Shown: positions 44,795-57,870, counted from the stretch's first letter. The stretch: 64,000 nucleotides of DNA from Eledone cirrhosa (GCA_964016885.1 OZ024743.1:190261404-190325403); one strand, 5' to 3'. Program-made: numbers and translations. The notes: generated by a model not told the origin, from the letters alone.

Positions 44795-45910
44795 GTCGTG
44801 AAGACAGAGTCTACAAACGCACCTTCTAGTGGCCCCTGTCAGAAGAAACCGACTCCGACTGATCCGGCCGTATCGCCAAGTGAGACCAGCCAAGCTCATG
44901 GGAGTTATTCAACCCTCTTGCTCGGGGTCTACTCCCGAGTCGACTGCCTGTTAGCTTTGCCCGTAAAATATTTCTAGAAATGCTTTCCTGAGACATCCTG
45001 ATATCATAGTATTGCAGCTGTGAAGTAGTCGTTCTACCAGGAGTGACTCTGTTCTCTGAGATTTGCATTCTATCGATTAACGTTACCCCAAAGACCCTTA
45101 GCAGGAACCATTTCGGCCGCTTGTATTCACGATCGTAATCTTCAGCAGCGGCCTTACCGCATTTGAGCTCTTTAGCTGCCCATGTGACCTCAGCCTCCGA
45201 GAGATTAGTCACTGCTCCCAGATACGCCTTGTGAACATCAAGGTGCTGTTGTGATCGGGTTTAGGAGATCAGCAATGTATTCTTTCAACCTCACGATCAT
45301 GCACCTCTCGGAATAGAGGAGAACCAAATACGCATTATTGATAGCTCGTGTGGAGGAAGACTTCTTATTGCGACGTCGGCGAATGGTCTCCCGGATCAGC
45401 TTATTTGCTGATTTGAAGTCGGATTTCAGCTCAACCCCAAATTCATCCCATGTCTTAACTTTGGACACATTTACTGTCTCTGCAGCGATGCATCCCACTT
45501 GCTTGTACCGCAAATGAAAGAAAGAATAATTATTTCCAAGCCGAGCTTTGTAATCCCCCTTCTTTGCTCGGATGACATATTTGACCTCTTGATTGAGCAA
45601 AGGCGTCTTACTGCCATCTAGTGCCAAACCTAGCCTCATTTGCTTGCAGCATTTAACAGCAGAAGCAGGAACTGTTTAGCTGAACAATCTCCATTCTGTC
45701 TCAACTATCTCATTTTGCTCTGAATTTCGATGCAATAGTATCTGCATGCCTGGTCCTGACTTCCTCATTCACCAACGCTTCCCACTTTATCCTGTACCTT
45801 CCAGTTTTGTTAGCTTATTTGGCTTTAGGTAATTTCAAGTTGCAAATACCTAGATGGTGATCAGTTGACATCTCTAACACGAACACCCAGCACAGAATCG
45901 AAGTTATCGG
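44795..45910 (-). pseudogene. RTE-like LINE, internally deleted
   Basis: Reading leftward: EMSTDHHLGICNLKLPKAK (end of the endonuclease, 45870), RYRIKWEALVNEEVRTRHAD, then 45639-45238 LNQEVKYVIRAKKGDYKARLG ... FKSANKLIRETIRRRRNKKS ... IADLLNP. The frame at 45212 gives LSEAEVTWAAKELKCGKAAAE (start of the reverse transcriptase) and then jumps at once to the C-terminal tail LLRVFGVTLIDRM ... RAKLTGSRLGSRPRARG ... SHLAIRPDQ. The catalytic domain (YxDD and both flanks) is therefore deleted. The order of segments is that of RTE-like LINEs. It shares its 3' end with 12240-12430. Non-functional. Confidence 0.75.
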
Positions 45911-45949
45911 TATACGCACAAATATTGCTTATCCCGAGACCCCAAAAAG

Positions 45950-46380
45950 AGTTCGGTAGGGAGCAAACGTTGACAATTGGAACATGGAACATAGCAACCC
46001 TTATAGTGGAGGAGGCTAGATGCTACCGGCTATATATAGTCGAGGTTTCCTAAAAATAAGGTTCGTGGCTCATATACAGTAGATTTTGATGGAGGATGGA
46101 AATTCCAGGTGCAGTGCAATAAACGTCTGCACAGGTGGGATTTGGGTTACTCACAAGTCCCTAGCTGTCAGAATGTTTTATCCACTGGATTACATTATGA
46201 GGGAGGATTTGCCTCTTGAAGCTTAGGATGAAAGAGATCTCTGTGGGAGGTGCACGTTTATGCACCAAACAAGAATCCAAATGCAGATCCTCCTTTGATG
46301 AAATCTCTGCAGTGTTAGATGTAGTTTATTCTGCTACCAGGCATAAAATCTTTTCTTAGTACATTGGCATTTTTCCAATC
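45950..46380 (+). pseudogene. RTE-like LINE endonuclease fragment, opposite strand
   Basis: LTIGTWNIATL at about 45970-46005 is the start of an AP-type endonuclease. After decayed sequence, 46240-46370 gives VYAPNKNPNAD and, one frame over, SSFDEISAVLDVVYSATRHK. It lies head to head with the minus-strand element at 44795-45910, whose text begins just after the part encoded here. I read the pair as one insertion with an inverted 5' end. 46381-46507 is unassigned. Confidence 0.6.
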
Positions 46381-46507
46381 AGATGGGACCAGAATTAATG
46401 ACATAGAAGTACCAAGACAATTAGAGTCAATGTTTTGACACTGAATATTCACCTATTATGACTCCTTATTAATTTGTTCACGTCAAAATAAATATTTAAA
46501 TTAAGCA

Positions 46508-48208
46508 CTGTGACTCTCGAGCCACTGCGGAAGTTGGAGATGTTGCAGGGCATCCCTTGGAACTGAGATTGCGGAAAGCGGTGTCGGCCTACGCCGATGA
46601 CGTGACAGTAATGGTGTCGATGGCCTCCGAAATCGGGGCGATCGGCACCTTACTGGAGGAGTACGAAAGGTTTACAGGGGCTAAGCTGAACCGGGACAAG
46701 TCGATCGGTTTACAACTCGGCACGTGGAGGGGAAAACCGATCCCCTACGATGGCGTCGTCGGACGCTGGACGGAGGGCCCGGGGAAGTTGCTCGGGGTCT
46801 GGTTCGGACCAGACCTCCAGGTGGAGAAGAACTGAGGTGAGGTTACGAACAGGGTGTTTGCACTGACCCAGAAGTGGGCCAGTTGCAAACTATCCCTGAA
46901 AGGTCGGGCGGAGGTGGCGAACACCTATATAGCGTCCGTCATCTACTACCCCCTGACCGTCGTGCCTTGCCCAAGGGAAACCCTCGCCAAGATGGAGCGC
47001 GCACTCTTCCAATTCCTTTGGAAGAAGCGGGCTCCTTTGGTGAGGAGATCCATCTGCTGTCAACACCCTTCGAAAGGAGGGCTGGGGATGCCGTGGCTAA
47101 TGATGTGTAAACACGCATTAAGGCTACGACACCTCCACGTATTCCTCACCGGTCAAACGGTGTGGGCCCCGTTTGTGAGACGAACCTTTCCCAGAGTCGT
47201 CTCACTCACCGAGTTGCAATCCTGGGTCAAGCAAAGACCGAGAAAACTGGGCGCCTGGCACACTGAGTGTGCCCAGGCGCTCACGGCCCTCTGGCAAGCG
47301 GACCCGGTTATCAGTGGAGACTCCACCTCGACATTCTATAGAAGGCTGGTACGCAGCAGATGCGATGACGCCCTCGGAGAAGCCCTAGACATGGAGGAAG
47401 ATGAACTGGCCAGCCAGTTCGGTAGGACATTCAGCCCGGGACCTATGGACAACTTCCAGAAGTCCCTAGCCTAGCAGTGCTACCGAGAGGCTCTACCCGT
47501 TCGAGAAAAGCTCTACAGACACGAGTGCCCGGGTAGGGACCCTGCCAAAAAGATCTGTCCCAGATTCGTGTGCGACGAGGAAACCGTTGCACACGCTTGG
47601 TACACTGCTCGGGCGTAGCCGATTTGTGGGGCTATGTCGAACCACTGCTGTCACGGGTGGGACCGATCCGGTTGACCAGCGAAGCCATTGTAACGATTAA
47701 GCCCCCCCCCCTCCCCCCCCCCCCATCAAAAATGAAGGAGAGGCGGTGTTTCTGTGCGTAATAGCCATGGTGAAAGAGGTTGTATGGTGGATGCGTCTGA
47801 AAGGACTGAGGTCAGGCATCTTTCTCTCTGGCCAACAACTGATCCGTTTCTTCCGATATCATTCCGGAAGAAGGATCAGGATGGAGAGAGAGGTGCTCCA
47901 CCCCAGTCGTTTTTATGAAAGGTGGGTGAAAGTGGCGAGAATGGCTCGTTTGAATGGGCCTTCTCTCTACATCAGTCTGTAGATGGAAAAGATGAAGGAA
48001 CGAGGGAGCACCCTCTCTCTGTGCTCTTGAGGAGAAGGGTTGCACACTTTATTCGGGGGTGTGTGCGACCCTCCCAAAACGCCTCCTCCCTATTGAGGAC
48101 TTTATTGTTAATTTTATATTTATTTGTTTTCTTTACTCGCCTTTTTGTGTAAACTCCCCCCTTGTATTTGTCCCCTTCTTTTGCGCCCTCGTGGCAATAA
48201 ATGAAAAT
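46508..48208 (+). pseudogene. Tx1-like LINE copy C, divergent, 5'-truncated
   Basis: Begins within the reverse transcriptase (TLEPL.KLEMLQGIP), then AYADDVTVMVSMASEIGAIG, LGVWFGPDLQVEKN and TGA in place of Trp (46834). 46854-47474: LTQKWASCKLSLKGRAEVAN ... RSICCQHPSKGGLGMPWLMM ... PGPMDNFQKSLA, then TAG again in place of Trp (SLAWQCYR in copy B). After frame breaks around a poly-C tract (47702-47724) the end reads FLCVIAMVKEVVWWMRLKGL ... ERWVKVARMARLNGPSLYISL, stop at 47982. The 3' UTR ends GTGGCAATAAATG (AATAAA at 48196). A different subfamily from A and B, inserted in AT-rich DNA rather than (ATT)n. Confidence 0.85.
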
Positions 48209-48699
48209 ATATATAATTAATTATATAATAATTCTCTTTTGTTGTTGATATTGCTCCTCTTGCTCTTGATATTGTCGATCTCAAAGCAGAATCTCATCAA
48301 GCAGACATATTTCTAAACCATTTAAGCCATGGGTGTTCTGGGCTTCAAGAATTGTACAGACCTGACTATTTCATAATCTGTCTACTTTGAAAAACATTGT
48401 GTGCCGTTTAATGAAAAATTGGTTGCCATTTTTATTAGGCACCATATTTTAACTACACTGTGGCAGATATTTACAACTAGGTATACTGGAGTTTTGAGAG
48501 GAAATCTCTTAACGATGTGCCTTGTAAAATCTGTGTTGCTAATAACATAAAACCCATCCTACTGGAAATTTTACTCGACACCATCATTGAAGGCATTTTG
48601 ATGTTTTAACAGCTTCCTTGCGCTAACTTCGTCTAATTACTATATGAATTCTAATACACTTGTGATTCAAACATGATATTCGAGATACATTTGTTTTTA

Positions 48700-48738
<39 letters not shown>

Positions 48739-48796
48739 ATAATAATAAATGTGAAGACTAAAATCCCGTTAAGGTTGAAAGTAATATATATATATG
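48209..48796. other. Unassigned AT-rich DNA, (TA)n at about 48708-48735
   Basis: No gene or known repeat recognised. Confidence 0.5.
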
Positions 48797-49110
48797 TAGT
48801 ATAAAGAAAACGAAAAATCAGTGATGCATCTGGACTTAATTTATTGCGTGTTACAATTGTTTTCTCCGGCAGGTAGCTCGAGACATGGTCCTTGTATGGA
48901 TCTGGGTGATTCTACTTCTGCAGGTTCATTCAGACACGAGTATTTCGTTTGGAGCAAATTTTATCAATTGTAACACGCAATAAATTAAGTCCAGATGCAT
49001 CACTGATTTTTCGTTTTCTTTATACTATCAACACTCTACTCTGATGAATATCGAGTGCTAATTTTGGCATACCGCCTATGGAAGAACCATAGCTACCATT
49101 ATACACAACT
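48797..49110. mobile_element. Foldback with perfect 63-bp arms plus shared flank
   Basis: 48797-48859 and 48965-49027 are exact inverted copies (CGAAAAATCAGTGATGCATC...). The same sequence forms the outer arms at 56500-56560 and 60330-60390. The flank 49028-49110 (GGCATACCGCC, CATAGCTACCAT) matches the 56412-56480 region inverted; 49600-49630 has another trace (CGGCATACCG, GAAGCACTCGATG). Confidence 0.7.
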
Positions 49111-49473
49111 ATATATATATATATATATATATTACATATTACTTTATTTAACAATGATAACAAAGAAAAGTTATTTCACATATCTCATTCATTGTTTAAC
49201 ATATCGATGTATTGCCTGATCTATAGCAGTTAAAGAACCTTATATTATCTGACATATTATATGGGTTAGATCATACCGTCTTTTAGTTAAATAAACTAAT
49301 ATGTCATATATCAGACTCTGTAGCTGGAAAATTGACTCAGAGAAATATAAACCTATGATTTTCCTACCCAATTTCCAACGGAACTAATCACATCATCTCA
49401 CTGAACTACATTCAAACGGATTACATTGAGCTCTAACTGCAGTATAGACCCAACGGCGAAAGGTAGACCACAT

Positions 49474-49547
<74 letters not shown>
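49474..49547. repeat. (TA)n then (GT)n
   Basis: About 28 uninterrupted GT units. Confidence 0.95.
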
Positions 49548-49549
<2 letters not shown>

Positions 49550-49785
49550 AATATAAATATAATTATGTTAGTTACGTGTGTAACAACAATTAGAAGCGGC
49601 ATACCGTTTGAAGCACTCGATGCTGTTATGAGGTCCGTTTCGTTTGGGTTGTATTCCAGTGCTACGATTGTAGTGTGCAGACGGCAAATAGATTTATACA
49701 GTGCTGCAGTATATGTACAAGCTTTATTTGCATATGACAATAGTTTCTATATCGCATCAATGTGACGGGGTCCGACTCGTTTTCA

Positions 49786-49846
49786 GATATGCGAGCTTAC
49801 ATGTGCAAAGACACATCTAAATATTGCACATATAAGCTCGCATATC
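49786..49846. repeat. Near-perfect 23-bp hairpin, 15-base loop
   Basis: GATATGCGAGCTTACATGTG... (49786-49808) pairs with 49824-49846 with a single mismatch. It could be a small-RNA precursor or a mini-foldback. Confidence 0.75.
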
Positions 49847-49963
49847 AGATGAGATGTCGAAATAGAGCGACCTTGACTCTACCCTGAGCTGATCGATATT
49901 GAAACAGTTGTAATATTCAAATAATTTTTTATATATGCTGCAACGCTGACTTCCACTCTTTTA

Positions 49964-49980
49964 ACCCCCCCCCCCCCCTT

Positions 49981-50034
<54 letters not shown>

Positions 50035-50089
50035 ATGAGTGATTACCTTAAACGATATCTCGTTAACTTATATATATATATATATACAG

Positions 50090-50141
<52 letters not shown>

Positions 50142-50180
50142 GGTGTGGGTGTGTGTGTGTTGTGTGTGAGTGTGTGTGTG
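49964..50180. repeat. Poly-C, (TC)n, (TA)n and (GT)n cluster
   Basis: C run at 49964-49977, TC to 49998, TA to 50030, TA and GT at 50068-50180. 50181-50710 beyond has no gene. Confidence 0.9.
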
Positions 50181-50712
50181 TATTGGTGTATGGGTGTTTC
50201 GTATATAATTTCATTTTGTTCTACTATGATTACTTCGCGATAATCATTTTGAATACATAGAGATTGTTTTATATGTTGACAAGTATTTGTAGAATTCTTC
50301 AACACACCAATGTTTATTTACATTTCATTTCCTCCCAACAGGCAGATATAATTGATGATGGAAGCAAATGATCAGATAGCATGTTGTAATTTTCATATCA
50401 ACTATCATTAAGGTAATAGTGTCGAAGAGACTAGGAGAAAGAAAACAAAATAAAGCCACTATTTTATCACTTATATAGTGTCAAGGTTATATTAAGGGCA
50501 GCATTTTTACCCCCCACCCAACCCATCATTATTTATGACGCTCTTTGCATTATTCCCTTATGAGAAATGAAAACTGAAATGCAGAACGTATACTAATAGA
50601 TAGAAAATACTAACGAAATAAGATTGGTTTTTGTTACTTGTAAGTATATTTGTAAATGTAGTAAATATATGTGGATGTGTTTGTGAACATAATATACTCA
50701 CACATATACTTG

Positions 50713-50840
<128 letters not shown>

Positions 50841-52149
50841 AATATATATATTAATATATTATTTTTATCATTTATTTTGTTTTGACCTGTTTAGCTTGAT
50901 TTGGTTTTTGGCTTGGGTGGTTAATGCTTTCTTGACCACATTTTCAGTTTTGTATGGCTTCTTAACACATTGTTTAGCTCTGGTTTTTAACTATTGAGCA
51001 TTTTGCCAGTATCATTTTTGATTTTTGCGTTTCGCTTCGCTTTTCCTGCCCGCCGAAAATACGATTCTCGCTGAATCTTTATTTGTAAATAAATATGTAT
51101 GTATGTTTGAAACATTTATTTGTTGTATAAAAAAAACACGTTAACTATTGTATTGCTTACAACAATTGTTATTTATTTATCACTTTCCCTAACACGTTTT
51201 GAAGCCGTAATTTGTTTGATTCTACTTGTTTATGTAACTAAAGTTTTACCACTATTGATACTACTGTTCATATTTCAACGATACTAAAGTACATTATAGG
51301 AATGTGGGAGACTGCATAATGTCGTTTTTCAAATTATATATATAATATATGTATATGTTTTTGTGTGGAGAGAGAGATAAATGTAAGGGGAGTGACAGAT
51401 TCCAGAATCTAAACTGTATGATATAGATAAACTGAAATATATCAATCTTATTTGCTATGAATAATAGAAAATATTTTCCTTGTATGTCTTTATGTTTTTA
51501 CACACACAGGCGCACAGATTCCCACAGCTACACAGACACACGCGCACACAGACACACACAGACACACACAGACACACACAGACACACACATACACACACA
51601 CACATGCCTATACAGATTCACACATACAAGTAGAAGCAAATATATATAACTCAAGGCCAATTGCATCCAAGTAACAGTATTTCGGCTGGGAAGAAAACAA
51701 TTAGAATCACTACAAGGCTGTATCTTAGCTCGATAAAATGACAAGAATTATGGCACACCACCAGTGACCGCCAGCCATCGTTTGAAGTCATTAGGCTTCA
51801 AAATCATTAGATATTTGTTATTGTTGCTATCGATGTCCATCTTTAGCCTCTTGTTAACCCTGATTGAACTGATCCAGGCTCAAATACGTTGAAACTCTAA
51901 CGATATCGATATATACTCACAAATAATGTACACCGAATGACAATATCCCACATACTCTCCCAAGATTCCAGGTTACTGATTAAGATCAATTTGGTCGTTA
52001 ATACTAGCAAAGCGGGAAACCACTTAGTTATCTGTCATATTCCTTATATAAATGATATAAAAATTAAATTTTCTTTACCCTAATCATCCATTATAATTCC
52101 ATTCACTCATAGCATGTTGTCTATGGATTTTTTATCGACACCAGTACTA
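50841..52149. other. Unassigned DNA, with a (CA)-rich stretch at 51500-51610
   Basis: No gene seen. The CACAGACACACACAGACACA run is low complexity. Confidence 0.5.
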
Positions 52150-52300
52150 GAAAGGTAAAGCGGTCGATTCGTCAGAATCATTAAAGTGTTGTATATTCTC
52201 TTTGGGACCATGCGATCTGAGTTCAAATCCTGTCAATGTCCACTATGTTTTATAAATTTTCGGGGTCAATAATAAAAAGAAGTAGCCTGGTGCTAGGACA
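52150..52300 (+). repeat. Degenerate tRNA-derived SINE
   Basis: GATTCGTCAGAATCATTAAA (A-box side), CTGAGTTCAAATCCTG (B box), then TTTTCGGGGTCAATAATAAA. Confidence 0.6.
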
Positions 52301-52555
52301 TCTCTCTCTCTCTCTCCTTTCAGACGTCTGGAATATTCCACTGGATCACAGGAGTTAGATTTGTGAGAGTGTTTGTGTCTGCTCGCCACTACATGGGCAC
52401 TTAAAACCTTAGCTAAAGAATGGTACACTTTTTGTTTAAATGTTTCTAAGTTGAAGCTTATTTGCAATCTATTTTATCACGAGGCGTGTCATTGATCAAT
52501 CGTCTAAGCTGTTGTTAAAAGAACCAGCAGTAAACCTTCCCGCGAAACACACCCT

Positions 52556-52747
52556 AATAATCGTTTCTACTTTTGGCACAAGGGCAGCAATTATCCCATT
52601 GCATTACTGGTGCTTTATTTTATCGACCCCGTAAGGATGAAAGGCAAAGTTAACCTCGATGTGATTTGAACTCAGACCGTAAAGGGCTGTAACTATATGA
52701 TGCAAGCATAGCGTCCGACCCTCCACCGATACTGCCAATCCACGCCC
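52556..52747 (-). repeat. tRNA-derived SINE
   Basis: Tail TTTCTACTTTTGGCACAAGG, body CTTTATTTTATCGACCCCG, head CCACCGATACTGCCAATCCA. 52748-53560 after it has no recognised feature. Confidence 0.85.
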
Positions 52748-53563
52748 AATATTAAAGATTTTTTAGGGATTAAGGGCTCTAGGAGAACTATGCCCAGGAA
52801 TAGATGGAGAGGTCATTGTTAGCATGGCTTTCATTAAATATCTGCTCGTCGCTTTCAGAGCAACTGTCGTCAAATAAAGATATATCTGACGAAATAGAAA
52901 TATATCACAAAATGCTTTATGTGTTTGTTTAAAAACATAAATATTGCCAGTGATGGAAGTGGAAATACGTGAGGACATGGCGTTTACATACTTATCAATT
53001 TTCACATTTTTCTATCTTCAGTGACTACTAATGTAGACATTTATTATTTAATATCCTTGTCAAATTTCTATCAACAAAATTTATTGTTTATAAGATCGAG
53101 TGATTTACAAAGCTTTGTCTACATTTATTATATTGATGCATAGGTAATTTATTCAGTACTCATAAAACAACATACAACATAATATAACTGCACGGTAAAA
53201 TTATAGTCAGTCATCAAATTGGACCAATGGAAATGGACACTGGCTGGTTTTGTGAAAAATGAACTAATTTACTCTAATCATTTTTAATGTGGACGCGTGC
53301 ATTTTGTGAATTGTAATTTGTATTTTGTCATACATTGTTATTGTAAAATAAGAATCATTTGAAAGTATTCCATATAATTTCATTTGTTATATATTCAAAT
53401 ATAAAATTTATCATTACTTTGTATTCACTTCTGGGGTCATACAGAAGAAGCGTATACTGTTGAATAATTGATTACGATGGAGCAAGAACGATGAACTTCT
53501 AGGCCTTAACTGTACAAAGTGGTGGCCTTTGTATCTTTATCAACGAATTTACTGAGTAATGTG

Positions 53564-53566
53564 TAT

Positions 53567-53622
<56 letters not shown>
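53564..53622. repeat. (GT)n microsatellite
   Basis: About 28 units. Confidence 0.95.
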
Positions 53623-53624
<2 letters not shown>

Positions 53625-53727
53625 TGATACAGTCACAAGAAGCTCCTTTGGTTTGAAAGAGGTTGGTATGAACCTTTGTTTTAAATTGAGAATCATCCTA
53701 ATTTTTGCCTAAATGTATTGAAACGAC

Positions 53728-53885
53728 GAAGATGGCAATTGGCCGAGTCATTAAAACGTCGAATAGAATTCTTCAGGATGTTGCTTCCGGCTCTTTGCAC
53801 TCTGAGTTCAAATCTCATCGAGGTCAACTTTGCCTTTCATCATATCCAGGTCAATAGATAAAATATCAGTCAAGTAATGGGTCGG
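53728..53885 (+). repeat. Degenerate tRNA-derived SINE
   Basis: GATGGCAATTGGCCGAGTCA, CTGAGTTCAAATCTCATCG, AACTTTGCCTTTCATCATAT. 53886-54360 after it is unassigned. Confidence 0.6.
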
Positions 53886-54364
53886 TCTTTCCTTTATGTC
53901 TCATCCACTTTCTATCTTTTTCACTGACATTCGCCAAATGAAATCATCTGTGTGCCGACCCGAAGAAGGATGGGCACCACCAAGTTTAAATACACTAGGC
54001 GCACGTATACACTAGGGTACCACTACGATTTCATGGCTTTCATCAGGACTTGAGGGCCCATGCAGGCAAATGAACTACAACTTTATCTGATAGAGATCTT
54101 TTAAGGGAACACTTATATATAACATATAATTGCTAATGGTTTGATTGATTGCAACAAATAGTTATACATAACCAGAATTATATACTTAGCTATTCGGGCG
54201 TTGCCCCAGTCCACACATAGGGTCACGCCTACTCATCGTAAGAACTAGGTTAAGGTTACACGTGTATACATTTTTCAGCCATTTGCATGTTAATTTCAGT
54301 AGATCATACTACTGTAACACTAGTTATCAGAATCGATGAAAGTCCAAAAAGAATAACACATACA

Positions 54365-55213
<849 letters not shown>

Positions 55214-55460
55214 ATTTTACAGGTGTGTGTCTGTATGTATACTTTTGATATTATCTGTTATTTATTTCGTTAACATATATGTAATATCTTCCAACTGTCA
55301 AACTGTCTGTTTTGTATTTTATGTCATTCTAAATTACTACGTATTTCTCACCTGTAATTTAATAGCAATGTTCTGGAAGACAGCTTAATTAAACAATAAC
55401 ACACTTTTTATTGCCAAATCGTATTATATGTTTTAACTTTATTACTGATTACACAGTTTC

Positions 55461-55491
<31 letters not shown>

Positions 55492-55620
55492 ATACTTTGG
55501 GAGGGTCATGTTGCCAATAAGAAACACACGCACCAGTTGTTTTCACTTCAATTTATTATAGATTTTATACATGTTATAAATATGAATTTTATAAATTTCC
55601 GGATGGTTGTTTATATATTG

Positions 55621-55665
55621 CCAAAGTTCTTTCATCACACATTATGTGACCTCTTCAGTGACTGG
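55621..55665 (-). ncRNA. Hammerhead-like motif (HHR-1)
   Basis: GTCA, CTGAAGA, G, GTCACA-TAATG-TGTGAT, GAAA, GAACTT, TGGC. Both changes from the other copies (C to T in helix II, A to G in helix I) keep G-U pairs. Confidence 0.65.
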
Positions 55666-55829
55666 GATTCTTTTCTTTGTTTTGTGCCTCTCCTTTGTTC
55701 TGTCCTACACCATCTTGTTTTTGTGTGTGTTGTGTGCTTGGTTTGCGCATATGTTACATCCGGGTGTCTGTGTGTGTTTTTATTTGTTTATTTATTTGTT
55801 TATTAACATGTTACTAGTTGGTTGTTTGT

Positions 55830-56215
55830 TCTATATGTGTGTGTCTTTTCATTTTGTCTTTAATTATAAGTTGTGATGTTGCTATTCCATTCATGTTTTC
55901 TATTTAATTTGGTTGGAGTTCATTTATGTTTATTGCCTCTGTGATTTGTCTAAGCATTGCGTCTATTCTGTGTGTATATTCTATTTTTATCTCTCTGTTC
56001 TCTAATTTGCCCTTATGTTCTATTTTAGCATGTTGGTGGAGTATTGATGAGTATTTTCTATCTTGGAGTTCTCGCCAGTGTTCATTTAATCGTACTCCTA
56101 TGCTACGAGCTGTCTCACCTATGTATATTATATTCTTATTTTTACATTGTCCATCAGTACATCTTATGATATATACTATGTTTCTAGTTTTACAGTTAAT
56201 ATGGTGGCTTAGCTT
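55830..56215 (-). pseudogene. PLE GIY-YIG endonuclease C-terminal part
   Basis: Reads CKTRNIVYIIRCTDGQCKNK, IIYIGETARSIGVRLNEHWR, ELQDRKYSSILHQHAKIEHK, then ENREIKIEYTHRIDAMLRQI and TEAINMNSNQIK, followed by a stop near 55900. The YIG, Arg and His positions and the Glu of RQITEA are all present, so the nuclease core is intact. The reverse transcriptase is missing upstream, where the inverted right arm begins. Relative of 583-1252 (CKTRN ... C ... YIG.ARSIG.R..HW). The nuclease would nick target DNA for priming. 5'-truncated, so not functional alone. Confidence 0.8.
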
Positions 56216-56377
56216 ACAGATTTATATCTATAAAATTTATAAAATCTATAATGAATTGAAGTGAAACCAACTGGTACGAGTGTTTCTTATTGTCAACATG
56301 ACCCTCCCTAAGTATAACAATATCGGTTTCAACACACGTTTTCAGATAAAGAATCTTGCTAAACAAATTCAGAAACG

Positions 56378-56411
<34 letters not shown>

Positions 56412-56419
<8 letters not shown>

Positions 56420-56830
56420 TTGATGGTAGCTATGATGCTTCCAGAGGCGGTATGCCGGTTGAGCACTCTATGTTCTTACAGAACAGAGTGTGATATAATA
56501 TAAAACGAAAAATCAGTGATGCATCTGGACTCAATTTATTGTGTTAAAATTGTTTCGCCGGCAGACAGCTCGAGACACGATCATTGTATGGATCTGTCTG
56601 ATTCTGAAACTGCAGGTTCGTCGGACACTCGCAATAATTCCGGATCAAATTTTCTCACTGGGGTGTTAGCGTCAAAAAACATCTTCTTCGCTTGTCCTAC
56701 TGTTTGCTGTTGTTTTTCTACGTCATCATAAATTCTGGCCAATAGTTGCTGTCAGACTGTCCATCAGCCTGACACACTTCAAAGAATTCATGCTGGGTTT
56801 GGTATTTCACAAGTCCACTCACACACACAT
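56412..56830. mobile_element. Outer left arm of a 3.9-kb nested inverted repeat
   Basis: 56500-56830 is inverted at 60060-60385. On the minus strand both arms share the reading [17 protein letters not shown] and [12 protein letters not shown] ... RKFDPELLRVSDEPAV, so the arm derives from coding DNA of an element I cannot name. Confidence 0.65.
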
Positions 56831-56876
56831 ATACACATATACCCACATGCATACATACACATATACACATACACAC

Positions 56877-56990
<114 letters not shown>

Positions 56991-56999
56991 ATTCAAGAA

Positions 57000-57200
57000 A
57001 GAAGATTGACATGGTTCGCTATACAAAAAGGGCTTTATTCACATTGCTGACCATGGTTTCTTTGATCTGGCAGGTCTAGAGTTCGCTGTACGCCTGATTA
57101 TGCGCCAATCTATCTCCAATACTTGGTTTATAATCAGTCGTTTTCATCAGATCGGGTGAAATGAAGAAGATACATACGGAATGATTTTTATATAAGTGTG
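57000..57200 (-). mobile_element. PLE tail with vestigial ribozyme half
   Basis: The minus strand has GAAACCATGGTCAGC (GAAA, palindromic helix III ACC/GGU, cleavage C) at about 57037-57051, but no paired CTGANGA half at the right distance. The CTGATGA at about 57150 is too far away to form helix II. Confidence 0.4.
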
Positions 57201-57345
57201 GTATTAAACCAGAACAATAAAAAAGGGCTCGATAAGGATAAATATATATCAAATATAGAAGAACCGTAGAGCAAATATTTATTAAAATAACAGATTAGAG
57301 TTTAAGCAAAGAATCGCTGCTTTCAACATTATCGGGTATATATAT

Positions 57346-57369
<24 letters not shown>

Positions 57370-57382
<13 letters not shown>

Positions 57383-57510
57383 CACTCACATACACACACA
57401 CACGCACACAACCATATAACTAACAATATACGCGTCCACAGACGCCTGCCTACATGCCCGCATACATCAGCTCTCACACGCACACACACGCGCACACACA
57501 CACACACACA
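57370..57510. repeat. Inner inverted repeat, left copy
   Basis: ACGCGTCCACAGACGCCTGC ... TACATCAGCTCTCACACGC is inverted at 59160-59285. Confidence 0.8.
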
Positions 57511-57525
57511 CACACACATTTAAAG

Positions 57526-57870
57526 GTCGTGGATGTTGCGCCGATGTAGGTGCCCTTTACATTGCGACATTTAAATCGCGGATGTATAACAACACGAACT
57601 CCTTCAAGGACAGCAGTAAGAGGCACTCCACTAGGCTAGCGGACCTGGTGTGGGACCTGAAAGACAAAGGCTTGACTGGAGTATCGTTCGGCACGCGAAT
57701 GCATACTCGGCTGGAAGTAGAAAGTGTAGCCTATGCCTATACGAGGCCATGGAAATAGTCAGACTGAAGGATGATGCGGTAAACCTGAAATTGGAAATTA
57801 TTATGACCTGCAGACACCAGAGAAGGTGCACACTCTCCGCATGGAATCCTCCGGGAAGTACAGGCTAAGG
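57526..57870 (+). pseudogene. PLE GIY-YIG C-terminal part, frameshifted
   Basis: RMYNNTNSFKDSSKRHSTRL, then ADLVWDLKDKGLTGV, then a frame change near 57670 to WSIVRHANAYSAGSRKCSLC, LYEAMEIVRLKDDAVNLKLE and MTCRHQRRCTL. Same domain order as 2150-2450 (LVWDLKD / LIWSLKD; CSLCLYE / CNLCLCE; CRHQRR / CLHKFHR), so a PLE of that lineage. The frame change and missing upstream part make it a remnant. It sits between the inner arms of the nested inverted repeat. 57880-58220 after it may be its 3' UTR. Confidence 0.75.

Larger units (their letters stand above)
55487..56380 (-). mobile_element. PLE with inverted ends (HHR-1 family)
   Basis: The left end, ATACTTTGGGAGGGTCATGT at 55491, is inverted at the right end (ATGACCCTCCCTAAGTAT, about 56300-56318), with matching CAATTTATTATAGA blocks, so the GIY-YIG part is bracketed by inverted arms of about 75 bases. 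The right end continues with the CGATATTG...AAACAAATTCAGAAACG lead seen at 6775 and 10771. (TA)n on both sides. Confidence 0.75.

Noticed and set aside
49030..49070. CTCTGATGAATATCGAGTG as a hammerhead
   Set aside because: It forms a simple CACTC/GAGTG hairpin that would trap the core, and no GAAA lies in range.
54030..54070. CCTGATGAAAGCCATGAAATCG on the minus strand as a hammerhead
   Set aside because: No helix II between the core and GAAA, and helix I gives at most one or two pairs.
57100..57160. CTGATGA near 57150 on the minus strand as a full hammerhead
   Set aside because: The only GAAA with a palindromic helix III is about 100 bases away, with no pairing that could form helix II, and helix I does not pair.
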